The translations under genes and the position numbers were made by a program. A DNA stretch of 64,000 bases from contig NZ_JAQPCG010000002.1 in assembly GCF_028464145.1 (NCBI RefSeq), positions 579,574-643,573 of the forward strand. Reading direction: 5' to 3'. The notes under the pieces are model-generated. The model saw nothing but the letters and a program-made list of their open reading frames with translations. It searched no databases and was not told where the DNA came from. This DNA is from Maribacter sp. PR1. Its GTDB lineage: Bacteria; Bacteroidota; Bacteroidia; Flavobacteriales; Flavobacteriaceae. Of the stretch, positions 36,652 to 45,877 are shown one piece after another; the stretch's first letter is position 1, and each line of letters starts with the position of its first letter.

Positions 36652-37716
36652 ATGAAATTGTTTCAATGCACTAACTGCAACAATACTGTTGTCTTTGAAA
36701 ACAATATCTGCGTTAGTTGTGGCCATTATTTGGGTTTTTCCTCCTACTATAACCAAATGGTTGCTCTGGACCCTAATTCAATACAATGGAACATACCGGC
36801 CTTAGATGGTAATGATTACACTTACTGTTCCAATAACCAACACGGTACTTGCAATTGGTTGGTTCCCGTGCGACACTCATCAAATTTTTGTTTGGCCTGC
36901 TCATTAAATAGGACTATACCTGACTTAAGCAACGAAGAAAACTTAAAGCGCTGGAAACGAATCGAATTTGCCAAGCATAGATTGGTATATCAACTTTTGC
37001 GACTGAGGTTGCCCGTTATAAGCAAAACTATCAATTCTGAAAACGGACTTTGTTTCGACTTTCTTTCGAAGGAAGATTTTGACAGTGCTGACAAGGATAT
37101 AAAAACTGGACATGCCAATGGGGTAGTAACTATTTTAATTTCAGAGGCCGATGCAGTAATTAGAGAGAAGGTAAAGCAAGAAATGGAAGAGCGTTACAGA
37201 ACGCTTTTAGGACACTTTAGACATGAAGTGGGACATTATTATTGGGATAGACTTGTACGTTTTGATAATGCAGTTCTTGATGGATTTAGAAATGTTTTTG
37301 GTGACGAATCCACCTCTTATCCCGATGCTCTGAGTAAGCATTATTTTAACGGCCCAATGGGCAATTGGCAAGATTTCTATATAAGTAAATATGCTTCTTC
37401 ACATCCTTGGGAAGACTGGGCCGAAACCTGGTCTCATTATCTTCATTTAATGGATGCCCTTGAAACGGCCTTTAATTTTGGATTAAGAACAGCGCCAAAA
37501 CTCAATAAAGAAAGCGAGCTAGAAATGAAAGCCAATTTTGACCCTTACCAAGAAAAGAATTTTGGGGTTATCTTGGAAACTGGCATACCCTTGTTGTATA
37601 CGATGAACAGTATGAATCGCTCTATGGGGGAGGATGACCCCTATCCTTTCGTAATATCCGATCCTGTAAAAATAAAATTAGAGTTTATTCATAACCTCCT
37701 AAATCGAAGGGGTTAG
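36652..37716 (+). CDS. Putative zinc-binding metallopeptidase with an N-terminal zinc ribbon
   Basis: 354 residues, starting 21 bp after the pseudouridine synthase. The N-terminus is a CxxC...CxxC ribbon (C6, C9, C18, C21: QCTNCNN ... CVSCGH). A second Cys set lies at about 61-85 (CSNNQHGTC ... CLAC). The zincin motif HEVGHYYWD (within FRHEVGHYY, about residue 192) identifies the DUF/Peptidase_Mx family (PF15887). No signal peptide is present, so it is probably cytoplasmic. Substrate unknown. Confidence 0.82.
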   Translation: MKLFQCTNCNNTVVFENNICVSCGHYLGFSSYYNQMVALDPNSIQWNIPALDGNDYTYCSNNQHGTCNWLVPVRHSSNFCLACSLNRTIPDLSNEENLKRWKRIEFAKHRLVYQLLRLRLPVISKTINSENGLCFDFLSKEDFDSADKDIKTGHANGVVTILISEADAVIREKVKQEMEERYRTLLGHFRHEVGHYYWDRLVRFDNAVLDGFRNVFGDESTSYPDALSKHYFNGPMGNWQDFYISKYASSHPWEDWAETWSHYLHLMDALETAFNFGLRTAPKLNKESELEMKANFDPYQEKNFGVILETGIPLLYTMNSMNRSMGEDDPYPFVISDPVKIKLEFIHNLLNRRG

Positions 37717-37792
37717 CATTTGAACCAAATTTTGACTCAAAAGGGTTATCTATTTTATCTTATTAAAGCTTTATTGAGGTAAAACAAATAAC

Positions 37793-37960
37793 ATGAATAT
37801 ATCACCGGTATTAGGCTTTGCAAAATTATTGGTTAAGAGTAGAAAGACAAAACTTCTGTTAATTGGGGCCCAGCTGGGCTATGTGGGTTATAAATATTTA
37901 AAAAACAGAAAACAAAAGTACCCTAAACCCAAATCAAAGGCAGTCAAAACAACGGATTAA
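37793..37960 (+). CDS. Small basic membrane-associated protein, 55 residues, hypothetical
   Basis: An ATG at 37793 opens a 55-codon frame ending TAA 37960. The product has one moderately hydrophobic stretch (KLLLIGAQLGYVGYKYL, about 20-36) and a Lys-rich tail. It follows an isolated 76-bp gap after the metallopeptidase, and its 3' end overlaps the convergent gene's stop region by 27 bp. Codon use looks like the neighbours. No family recognised; it could be a chance frame. Confidence 0.45.
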   Translation: MNISPVLGFAKLLVKSRKTKLLLIGAQLGYVGYKYLKNRKQKYPKPKSKAVKTTD

Positions 37961-39205
37961 AGGACTGGGTAAACCCAAATCCTCCGAACCTTTTAAAGGT
38001 GTATTTAGATATTCCTTCTCGGTTAGAATTTCATAAAAATCCTCGGCTATTTGGGGAAGGTTCTTTTTTCGGGATTGAATATTACCAATAATCTCTTTTG
38101 CATCTAATTTGTAAAGTTGTTCTGGCCATACCTTAAAGCTATTCGCTATCATACGATCTGTTAACATGCTTTGTAATTTTTCGGCCTCGGTCAAAAATTC
38201 CTTCTTGGAGCTATTTTTTAGGAAGTAAACATCAAAAGGCATGACTAAACCCGGAAGATAATCTATGTCCTTTTCAAAGGACTGTAGTCCAGGGAGCAAG
38301 TGCCTATTTGAAATGATGGTTGGAATTAAACCGCCAATGTTAAAAAATGCATTATCCCTGTCTCCTGCAATGGGCACTGCGGTATAGCTTCTTTCCTTCT
38401 TTGTTACTGCCCATCCCCATTGTTTGGAATGTCTGTCCCAGTCGCCAATTATAATGTCGAACAATCTGGCCCTTATCAGTGTTTTTCTGTCAATTTTTAA
38501 ATCAGACCCAAGGTCAACTTTTAATTCTTGGAGGTCGTCGGTATCGATGATTTCTTCAACTCCTTGATAAGGAATCCAGTTTCTACCGCCCTCGGTTTCA
38601 TGCTCCAAAAGGTAGATTCTATTTCCATAATTTTCATTATATTTTCCTAAGGACTTTTGTTGTGGAATGAATACGGCCCTAGGTTGGGTATGAATTAAAT
38701 TTGCCTTGTCCGCCAATCTAGCGACGGCTAATGCCGAAAAAGGATGCTGTGCGGAAATACCATCTACGATAATATTTTCTAAACCTAATGTTTTTGCCCA
38801 TTCCGGAATTAAAGGTTTTGGGTCTTTGTTTATACTTCTTAATGTATAGATGTATCCCTCTTTAGATTTCAACTTTAAACTGTGTGTTTGTTTTCCTCCG
38901 CCTTCCTCTAAAATTTCCACTCCCCCGAAAAGTGTATCCAAATATACGATAGGGAAATTTACGGGGGTGGACCAAGCTTCGCGGTACTGTTCACCCTGTA
39001 TTATTGTTTTTATAGGGTTTGCCTTGTATAGCATACTGGGCGAAATGGTAACAGAATCATGTTTGGAAAAATCAAATGATTCCAAATCTTCTGTAGTTTT
39101 AACGATACAAGTGGTAAATTCTTTATCCGTGGAAGAAATTGAAAAATAGGTCAAAAGGATTAATACCAAGATGATAATACCTACACCTAAACCAATTTTT
39201 TTCAT
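37934..39205 (-). CDS. Exported single-module kinase-like protein, paralog of the middle domain at 1168-4878
   Basis: 423 residues from ATG 39205 (a TTG lies two codons upstream). An N-terminal anchor (about 4-22, IGLGVGIIILVLILLTYF) suggests an exported, membrane-tethered protein. The rest aligns by eye with residues 430-720 of the large fusion: LFGG (92-95) with EEGGGKQ, a Lys/Arg strand (YTLRSINK), LGKYNE, ARLFDIIIGDWDRH (D257-R258-H259) with QWGW, and GDRDNAF (D282/D284). The DRH plus DxD arrangement resembles atypical kinases (HipA, Fam20, PI3K). No biochemical function is known to me for this module, so kinase activity is inference. Confidence 0.75.
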   Translation of the reverse strand: MKKIGLGVGIIILVLILLTYFSISSTDKEFTTCIVKTTEDLESFDFSKHDSVTISPSMLYKANPIKTIIQGEQYREAWSTPVNFPIVYLDTLFGGVEILEEGGGKQTHSLKLKSKEGYIYTLRSINKDPKPLIPEWAKTLGLENIIVDGISAQHPFSALAVARLADKANLIHTQPRAVFIPQQKSLGKYNENYGNRIYLLEHETEGGRNWIPYQGVEEIIDTDDLQELKVDLGSDLKIDRKTLIRARLFDIIIGDWDRHSKQWGWAVTKKERSYTAVPIAGDRDNAFFNIGGLIPTIISNRHLLPGLQSFEKDIDYLPGLVMPFDVYFLKNSSKKEFLTEAEKLQSMLTDRMIANSFKVWPEQLYKLDAKEIIGNIQSRKKNLPQIAEDFYEILTEKEYLNTPLKGSEDLGLPSPLIRCFDCL

Positions 39206-39264
39206 TCGCAAAAGTTACCCAATCAAGAGAACTTTTTGTAATTCAGAAACAAGTTTTAAGAGCC

Positions 39265-40863
39265 CTAAAACTTTCTTTCTTCGAATAATAACCACAAATC
39301 AGGGTCTAAAAGGATTTCTTTAGGTGCTGCTTTTAATGGAATTTCAAAAGTCGTCTTTTTGCTATTGATGTCCAGTGAGTAGGTTCTATCAATAACTCCG
39401 TCAACCTGAATTTCCAATGGAAAAGAAAATATATGATAATCCTGTACTTGTTCTATATCTATATAGAGCTTATTCTTTTCATAATGCCACTCCCATTTCA
39501 ATTCAGGATAACCTTTGGTAAATACCCATTGCTGGAAAAATTTATCCAGCTCTTTTCCGGATACTTGCTCCATCACTTCTTTAAAATCCTCCGTCATAGC
39601 ATTGGCATTCTGATACCTTTTGTAGTAGGAAACTATCCCTTCCCAAAAAAGTTCATCTCCTAGCTCGCGACGTAACATATTAAGGACCCAACCCCCTTTT
39701 TGATATGTATTTACACTTAAAACCTTTAAAGGTTCTTTTATGGAAGGGTCAACTATAGGAGAGGGGTTTTTCTTGAAATAATCAATGATTTCATTCCTGT
39801 CTAGCAATAATTCTTGTTTTCTTTTATCATCACCATACACACTTTCTTGATATAAAATAGCAAAGTAAGTGGCAAAACCTTCACTGAGCCATACATGGTT
39901 CCAATCATTTTCCGAAGCGGAATTTCCAAACCATTGATGGGCAATTTCATGAGCAATAAGTCCTTCCACTTCATTTTTACCATTGACGGAATTTTCAAAA
40001 TAAGCAATGGTACCCGCATTTTCCAGTCCGCCCCATTGGGTTTTTGCCTGCATATTGGCCAATTTGGCATAAGAGTAGGGACCGATCTGGTCTATAAAGT
40101 ACTTTAGGACTTTGGTAGCAACACCATAATCTGAAAAACCATCCAATCGGTTTTCAGGATATACCCAGGCTGATACCGGAATATCGTAGACCTTGTCCAA
40201 TAGTCTACTCGCAAACTTGGTAACGCCTATAGTGACCACTTTCATGGCAACTGGCGCAGGCTCTTTATAAACGGTTAATTTTTTACCATTCTCGAGGTAG
40301 CTTTCTTCGATTTTTTCTCCTGTGGCCACTACATCATAATGGTCAGGTGCGGTGATTTGAAATTCTATTGAAGCTTTATCATAGGGATGGTCGACCGACG
40401 GTAACCAATGGCGTGCTAAATTGGGCCAATTATCCCCAAAAAAGGAACGTTGACCAAATTTAGTGGTGTCAATTACCAATCCTCTTTCGGGTACCCCATG
40501 GTAGGATACTTTAAAAACTTGATAATCATGGCTATTTTGGCTTGGTGAAATCTTTATTTTATTGTTTTCAAAGGAATAGTTGACATTTTCATCACCTTCC
40601 AAAACCTGAGTAATCTCCATCCCAAATTCTCCGGATTTACCTATTAAATCTACACTAAAAGGTTTTGCATCACCCTTAAAATCCACTAAAATTTCGGCTG
40701 TTCCTTTTATTTCATCGTTCTCGTCGCTTAACTCAAGATTGAAGATGTAACTTTTAACATCAGCGGAATCATTTCTAATATAGGTATCCTGACAATGAAG
40801 AGAATAGTTAAGAAGAAGAAATAAACTAAAGAAAGCAGTGAAACCTAAAAATCGATTTTTCAT
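39265..40863 (-). CDS. M1 family metallopeptidase, exported
   Basis: 532 residues with an N-terminal signal (about 1-24). Zinc motif HEIAHQW (H305, E306, H309) with E328 in WLSEGFATYF gives the HExxH-x18-E of gluzincins. The exopeptidase motif is GGLENAGTI where the classical form is GAMEN. It is shorter than full aminopeptidase N (no C-terminal HEAT-like domain), as is common for Bacteroidota M1 enzymes. It likely trims peptides in the periplasm or at the surface. It is on the same strand as the kinase-like gene, 59 bp upstream. Confidence 0.93.
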   Translation of the reverse strand: MKNRFLGFTAFFSLFLLLNYSLHCQDTYIRNDSADVKSYIFNLELSDENDEIKGTAEILVDFKGDAKPFSVDLIGKSGEFGMEITQVLEGDENVNYSFENNKIKISPSQNSHDYQVFKVSYHGVPERGLVIDTTKFGQRSFFGDNWPNLARHWLPSVDHPYDKASIEFQITAPDHYDVVATGEKIEESYLENGKKLTVYKEPAPVAMKVVTIGVTKFASRLLDKVYDIPVSAWVYPENRLDGFSDYGVATKVLKYFIDQIGPYSYAKLANMQAKTQWGGLENAGTIAYFENSVNGKNEVEGLIAHEIAHQWFGNSASENDWNHVWLSEGFATYFAILYQESVYGDDKRKQELLLDRNEIIDYFKKNPSPIVDPSIKEPLKVLSVNTYQKGGWVLNMLRRELGDELFWEGIVSYYKRYQNANAMTEDFKEVMEQVSGKELDKFFQQWVFTKGYPELKWEWHYEKNKLYIDIEQVQDYHIFSFPLEIQVDGVIDRTYSLDINSKKTTFEIPLKAAPKEILLDPDLWLLFEERKF

Positions 40864-41135
40864 GAATATAAATGGGCAATAAAAGATAAGGGTCTAATAT
40901 AGAATATATATCCATTTTATCCACACAAAGAGGGCACCATAAGTCTTAAAAATCAAAAATGGGTCAATAAGAACCTCTCTATAGTCTTCTAGTTTAAAAC
41001 TCTTTTCAAATTAAATGTGCTTTGAAAAATAACAATAGTTATTATTTAATAAAGAGCACTAAAATTTTGATTTGCATCAAGGATGATCTATTCTTTGTTC
41101 TACCTTGATTCAGGTTAAATAAAAATAGGATTGAG

Positions 41136-41990
41136 ATGAGGTTTTCTTTAAGGCAGCTGCCAAAATTATTACTAAGCACTTTTAACGCTTGGTTAGAAAA
41201 AGAACCGTTTAAAATTAGTGCGGTAATAGCCTATTATGCGATTCTTTCCTTGCCTGGGTTATTGATAATTATTTTGGAAGTTGTTGGTGCTATTTGGGGC
41301 AAAGAAATTGTTAAAGGGGAACTCTTTTCAGAAATATCCTCAGCCATGGGGCCGGAAACCGCTCAATCGATTCAAGGAATGTTGTCCGATCCTGGTAGTG
41401 AGAATACCTCTACTTTAGCCACTTTTTTGGGGATTTGTGTGCTAATTTACGGAGCAACTGGAGTTTTTTACCAACTGCAGAACGCGTTGAACGATATTTG
41501 GGGTGTATCACCAAACTATTCCAATGAAATTATAGCCACTCTTTTTGGTAGGTTGAAGAGTTTCGGCTTTATTCTGATATTTGGATTCTTATTGCTCATT
41601 AGCTTTGTAATCACCTCATTTTTATCTGCCTTTTCCAAGCAACTGTCAAGGTTGCTTTCTACCAGTATAGTGGAATGGACTTTTGTCATGGATATTTTAC
41701 TGTCCCTCGTTTTTATATATTTCTTGTTTGGCGCTATGTTCAGATATCTTCCAAGTGTGAGAATTAAATGGAGTGCCGTAAAAATTGGAGCTGGACTGAC
41801 CGCCCTTTTGTTTCTGTTGGGGAAATATGCGCTTGCCTTTTATTTTGGAAAAGCCGAGCCGGGCTCTACTTATGGAGCTGCAGGCTCTATAATCTTGGTC
41901 ATGCTCTGGGTTTCATATTCCAGTTTAATAGTGACCTTTGGGGCCCAGTTTACAAAGGTTTACTCAGATAAGTATATAAAATCGGCTTAA
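41136..41990 (+). CDS. YihY/BrkB family inner-membrane protein
   Basis: 284 residues with six hydrophobic segments. Family blocks seen: KISAVIAYYAILSLPGLLIII, LATFLGICVLIYGATGVFYQLQNALNDIWGV, and AGSIILVMLWVSYSSLIVTFGAQFTKVY. Members were once called ribonuclease BN, which is not supported; the role is unknown, possibly transport or envelope. A 272-bp AT-rich gap separates it from the divergent M1 gene. Its stop overlaps the convergent argH stop by 4 bp. Confidence 0.92.
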   Translation: MRFSLRQLPKLLLSTFNAWLEKEPFKISAVIAYYAILSLPGLLIIILEVVGAIWGKEIVKGELFSEISSAMGPETAQSIQGMLSDPGSENTSTLATFLGICVLIYGATGVFYQLQNALNDIWGVSPNYSNEIIATLFGRLKSFGFILIFGFLLLISFVITSFLSAFSKQLSRLLSTSIVEWTFVMDILLSLVFIYFLFGAMFRYLPSVRIKWSAVKIGAGLTALLFLLGKYALAFYFGKAEPGSTYGAAGSIILVMLWVSYSSLIVTFGAQFTKVYSDKYIKSA

Positions 41991-43267
41991 CCCTTTTTTT
42001 TCATTTTAGCACGGATTTCTTCAAGGCATAGATTTCCCAGACTGCCTTCATGGGTATGGGAAATATCTCTTTTTGGAACGAAACTCCCTTCATTGATTTC
42101 CATCCCCATTTTTTTGTAGGCATCCCTAAATGGCATTCCATTTTGGACGAGCTCATTCAAGGTGTCAACACTATAGAGATAATCGTATTTCTCGTCCTCC
42201 AAAATGTTTTTGTTCACTCGAATTTCTTTTAAACTAAAGGTCAGTATTTCCAGACAAGCCTTCATATCCTGAATTGCGGGAACAATGATTTCCTTTACCA
42301 ATTGTAAATCTCTGTGATAACCACTTGGTAAATTATTGATGACTAAAGTCAACTGGTTGGGTATGGATTGCAGTTTATTACACTTTCCTCTAACCAACTC
42401 AAATACATCGGGGTTTTTCTTATGTGGCATAATACTACTGCCCGTAGTTAACTCATCTGGAAACGAAACAAAGTTGAAGTTTTGGCTCATATACAAACAT
42501 ATGTCCATAGCCATTTTGGAGAGTGTTGCAGCAATACTGGCCATTCCAAAAGCTGTAGCTTTTTCTACTTTTCCTCTTCCCATCTGAGCGGATACAACGT
42601 TGTACTTCAATGTTTTGAAACCCATTTCCTTGGTGGTGAAGTTCCTATCTATAGGGAAGGAACTACCATAACCGGCTGCACTGCCCAAGGGATTTTGGTC
42701 GGCTACTTTGTGTGCTGCTTCGATAAAGTAAAGATCATCAATCAAGCTTTCGGCATAGGCGGAGAACCATAGTCCAAAAGAGGATGGCATGGCAATCTGT
42801 AAGTGGGTATATCCAGGAAGTAGAACGGATTTATGTTCTTCGGCTAGATTTAAAAGTAAATCGAAAAGTGATTTTGTCTGATTTTTTATTTCTTTGAGTT
42901 CGTCTTTCAAGTAGAGATGCATGGCTACCAATACTTGGTCATTTCTTGAGCGTGCCGTATGTATTTTTTTTCCTGTATCGCCTAACTTTTCAGTCAGAAT
43001 AAATTCAATTTTCGAATGCATATCCTCGAAGGACTCCTCAATAGTAAACTCGCCTTTTTCTATGGAATCCTCAATTTTATCCAATTCCGAAACTAAGTCC
43101 TCTGTTTCTGTTGTATTAAGCAATCCTATTTTACCCAACATTTTTGCATGTGCTTTTGATGCAACAACGTCATACTTGGCCAAATACAAATCTAATTCAC
43201 GATCATTGCCAACCGTAAAATGGTCTATCTTTTTATCCGTGCTAAATCCTTTGTCCCAAAGTTTCAT
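41987..43267 (-). CDS. argH: Argininosuccinate lyase
   Basis: 426 residues. The superfamily signature GSSIMPHKKNPD (flexible catalytic loop Ser) is present, with HTARSRNDQV and PGYTHLQIAMP, both typical for ArgH. It cleaves argininosuccinate to arginine and fumarate, the last step of arginine synthesis. It is the last gene of the Arg/Pro operon, 13 bp after argE. The C-terminus is shorter than E. coli ArgH but within the range of Bacteroidota forms. Confidence 0.96.
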   Translation of the reverse strand: MKLWDKGFSTDKKIDHFTVGNDRELDLYLAKYDVVASKAHAKMLGKIGLLNTTETEDLVSELDKIEDSIEKGEFTIEESFEDMHSKIEFILTEKLGDTGKKIHTARSRNDQVLVAMHLYLKDELKEIKNQTKSLFDLLLNLAEEHKSVLLPGYTHLQIAMPSSFGLWFSAYAESLIDDLYFIEAAHKVADQNPLGSAAGYGSSFPIDRNFTTKEMGFKTLKYNVVSAQMGRGKVEKATAFGMASIAATLSKMAMDICLYMSQNFNFVSFPDELTTGSSIMPHKKNPDVFELVRGKCNKLQSIPNQLTLVINNLPSGYHRDLQLVKEIIVPAIQDMKACLEILTFSLKEIRVNKNILEDEKYDYLYSVDTLNELVQNGMPFRDAYKKMGMEINEGSFVPKRDISHTHEGSLGNLCLEEIRAKMKKKG

Positions 43268-43280
43268 TTTTGACGATTTT

Positions 43281-44345
43281 TTATTTCAGGAATCCTTCCA
43301 ATATTTTAATATACAAATCTATTCCTTCTTCAATTTCGTGAACGTAAATATACTCATCGGCTGAGTGGGAACGCGTACTGTCACCAGGTCCCAATTTTAG
43401 GGATTGACAACTTAATGCTGCTTGATCGGATAGGGTTGGAGAACCGTAGGTTTCCCTTCCCAAGGCGATTCCTGATTTTACCAAAGGATGGTCCTTGTCA
43501 ATTCGAGACGAATTTAGTTTTAAACCTCTTTCTTTCAGTTCACAAGGAGCTTCCGACCTCAATAATTCAGCGATTTCTTTATTGGTATACTTGTCGTTCA
43601 CGCGAACGTCTATCACCAAATCCACTTGTGAGGGAACTACGTTGTGTTGGCTGCCGGCATTTATCTGGGTAACGGTCAATTTAACGTCCCCCAAAGCTTC
43701 CGAGGTCCTGTCAAAGGAATAGTTTTTGAACCACTCCAGAACCTTGATGGTATTATAAATAGCATTATTGTCATTAGGATGTGCCGCGTGTGATGGAGTA
43801 CCTTTTACCGTAGCATCAAAAACAACCAAGCCTTTTTCCGCTATGGCCAATTGCATTAGGGTAGGTTCCCCGACAATGGCAACATCTATTTTTGGTAAAC
43901 GGGGTAATAGTCCACGTAAGCTATGCTCACCTGCATTTTCCTCTTCTGCCGAAGCCACCATTAAGATATTATGACTCAAGATTTTGGAACGATAGTAAAA
44001 GGTAAATGTGGCAATTAGAGATACTAAACACCCGCCCGCGTCATTACTGCCTAGACCGAAAAGTTTGCCATCTTCAATATGAGGATAAAAAGGGTCTTTT
44101 GTATAGGCTTGGTTGGGTTTAACCGTATCATGATGCGAGTTTAATAGCAAGGTTGGCTTGGAATCATCCCAATACTTGTTCTTGGCAAAAACGTTGTTAT
44201 GCTCCCTTTCAAAGGAGATATCAAAAGCTTTAAACCAATTTTCTATAGCAGCTGCTGTACCCTCTTCTTCATTTGAGAAAGACTGGATAGCGATTAATTC
44301 CTTCAATAATTCAATCGCCTTTTTCGTTAGTTGGTTCTGATTCAT
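43281..44345 (-). CDS. argE: M20-family N-acyl-ornithine/citrulline deacylase (ArgE type)
   Basis: 354 residues of the M20 peptidase family. Zinc ligands and catalytic residues are visible in LLLNSHHDTVKPN (His-Asp), GLGSNDAGG (bridging Asp), ASAEEENAG (Glu-Glu) and the C-terminal HSADEYIYV. The product lies between argB and argH, so it should remove the acyl group in the linear arginine pathway. With a succinylornithine-type carbamoyltransferase upstream, the substrate may be N-acylcitrulline rather than acylornithine; that is inference. It begins 1 bp after argB. Confidence 0.9.
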   Translation of the reverse strand: MNQNQLTKKAIELLKELIAIQSFSNEEEGTAAAIENWFKAFDISFEREHNNVFAKNKYWDDSKPTLLLNSHHDTVKPNQAYTKDPFYPHIEDGKLFGLGSNDAGGCLVSLIATFTFYYRSKILSHNILMVASAEEENAGEHSLRGLLPRLPKIDVAIVGEPTLMQLAIAEKGLVVFDATVKGTPSHAAHPNDNNAIYNTIKVLEWFKNYSFDRTSEALGDVKLTVTQINAGSQHNVVPSQVDLVIDVRVNDKYTNKEIAELLRSEAPCELKERGLKLNSSRIDKDHPLVKSGIALGRETYGSPTLSDQAALSCQSLKLGPGDSTRSHSADEYIYVHEIEEGIDLYIKILEGFLK

Positions 44346-44346
44346 C

Positions 44347-45126
44347 TTACAAAGTTAAGGTAGTGAACATAGAATCGTTTTTATCTAGCATGTCCATATT
44401 TCCCAAACAAACCGTATCCACCTTATTATTCAATGCATGAAAGCAGTTTTCTAATTTAGGAAGCATACCATCCGCAATTACACCTCCGGCCAAAAGCTGT
44501 TTGTATTTTTTGGTGTCGATTTCTTTAACTACGGATGTATCGTCGGAAACATTTAACAATACCCCGGGTTTTTCAAAACAGTAATAAAGCGTAGTGACAA
44601 AGATATCTCCTAGACCAATCGCAAGTTCCGATGCAATGGTATCCGCATTTGTATTTAACAACTGTCCCTTGCCATCGTGACTCATAGCGCAGAAAACCGG
44701 TGTTAGTCTTAAAGTTAGTAGATGGGCGAGTAAAGCGGTATTCACGCTATCGATATCGCCGGCAAAACCATAATCAACATGTTTTACAGGTCTTTTATGA
44801 GCCTGTATGCTATTACCATCTGCACCACTTAATCCTATAGCATTACAGTTTTTAGCCTGTAACCGGGCCACAATATTTTTATTGGTGAGACCCGCATAGA
44901 CCATGGTTATAATATCTAAGGTTTCGGCATCGGTAATTCTTCGTCCTCCGACCATTTTGGACTTGATTCCCAATTTTGTTGCTAATTGAGTGGCCAATTT
45001 GCCCCCTCCATGGACTAAGATTTTTAAACCCTCCAATTCTGAAAAAAGGGTCAAAAATTTTTCTAGTTCACTTGTGTTCTCAATAACGTTTCCTCCAATT
45101 TTTACTATGGATAATTTCTCCTTCAT
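44347..45126 (-). CDS. argB: N-acylglutamate kinase (ArgB type)
   Basis: 259 residues of the amino-acid kinase family: KIGGNVIEN at the start, VHGGGKLATQLATKLG (substrate and ATP loop), MVGGRRITDAETLDI (arginine-kinase-family motif) and NTNADTIASELAIGL. It phosphorylates N-acylglutamate in the second step of arginine synthesis. Given the Bacteroidota type of this operon the acyl group may be succinyl instead of acetyl. The start is 1 bp after the SDR gene stop, so translation is coupled. Confidence 0.93.
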   Translation of the reverse strand: MKEKLSIVKIGGNVIENTSELEKFLTLFSELEGLKILVHGGGKLATQLATKLGIKSKMVGGRRITDAETLDIITMVYAGLTNKNIVARLQAKNCNAIGLSGADGNSIQAHKRPVKHVDYGFAGDIDSVNTALLAHLLTLRLTPVFCAMSHDGKGQLLNTNADTIASELAIGLGDIFVTTLYYCFEKPGVLLNVSDDTSVVKEIDTKKYKQLLAGGVIADGMLPKLENCFHALNNKVDTVCLGNMDMLDKNDSMFTTLTL

Positions 45127-45127
45127 A

Positions 45128-45877
45128 CTATGAATTTATGATTCCCCCATCAATGGTCATAGCCGTTCCCGTAATCCAAGAGGCATCTTCGGAGACTAGG
45201 AACAAAGATAGTTTTGCTATTTCCTCAGGCGTTCCTAATCTTTTTAACAAAGTAGATTTACCGGCATTTTCCACGGCAGATTCCGGATGTTCGAAAGCTT
45301 TAGCCGAATCCCACAGCAATGGTGTATCTACCGGTCCGGGACAAATTGCATTGACCCTTATATCTGGACCATATTCTACGGCCATTTGTTTCATTATGGC
45401 AACAGAACCTGCCTTAGAGGCACAATATGCTGGATGATTTGGAAAACTTTTGAAAGCCGCAATCGATGCATTGATTAAAATATTTCCTTTTGATTTTTTT
45501 AAATGGGGGATTGCATATTTACTTAGATAAAAAATAGCACTCAAGTTGGTATTGATGGTACTGTGCCAAACCTCAATAGGTAAATCCACCACGTTTCCTA
45601 AACCAAGAATTCCGGCATTTAAGGATACGACATCCAACGTTCCAAAGTTGGATATGGCAGTTTCTACCAGTTTTTCATTGTAGCCTAATTCACGTACATC
45701 CCCTTCCAAAAAAATAGAATTATCTAGACTTGATTCCAATTTTGAGCCGCGTACCTTATCCCTACCGGATAAAACCAACTTAGCACCTTCTGCCGACAAC
45801 TTTTCCGCAATAGCTTTTCCCATTCCGCTAGTGGCACCGGTAATAATACAAACTTTGTCTTTCAGTTTTAGGCTCAT
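45128..45877 (-). CDS. SDR-family oxidoreductase embedded in the arginine operon
   Basis: 249 residues of the classical short-chain dehydrogenase family. The cofactor loop is TGATSGMGKAIA (13-24), then NAGILG, the catalytic Ser in INASIAAF, and Y-x3-K in YCASK. GPVDTPLL and the C-terminal TGTAMTIDGG are normal. The residue range and acidic features suggest NAD(H) or NADP(H) cannot be decided. It overlaps argF' by 4 bp (ATGA) and is 1 bp before argB, so it is co-translated with arginine genes though no step of the known pathway needs it. Confidence 0.9.
   Translation of the reverse strand: MSLKLKDKVCIITGATSGMGKAIAEKLSAEGAKLVLSGRDKVRGSKLESSLDNSIFLEGDVRELGYNEKLVETAISNFGTLDVVSLNAGILGLGNVVDLPIEVWHSTINTNLSAIFYLSKYAIPHLKKSKGNILINASIAAFKSFPNHPAYCASKAGSVAIMKQMAVEYGPDIRVNAICPGPVDTPLLWDSAKAFEHPESAVENAGKSTLLKRLGTPEEIAKLSLFLVSEDASWITGTAMTIDGGIINS

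Noticed and set aside
41136..41990. Ribonuclease BN name for the YihY protein
   Set aside because: The sequence is a polytopic membrane protein without nuclease motifs. The name is a historical misassignment.
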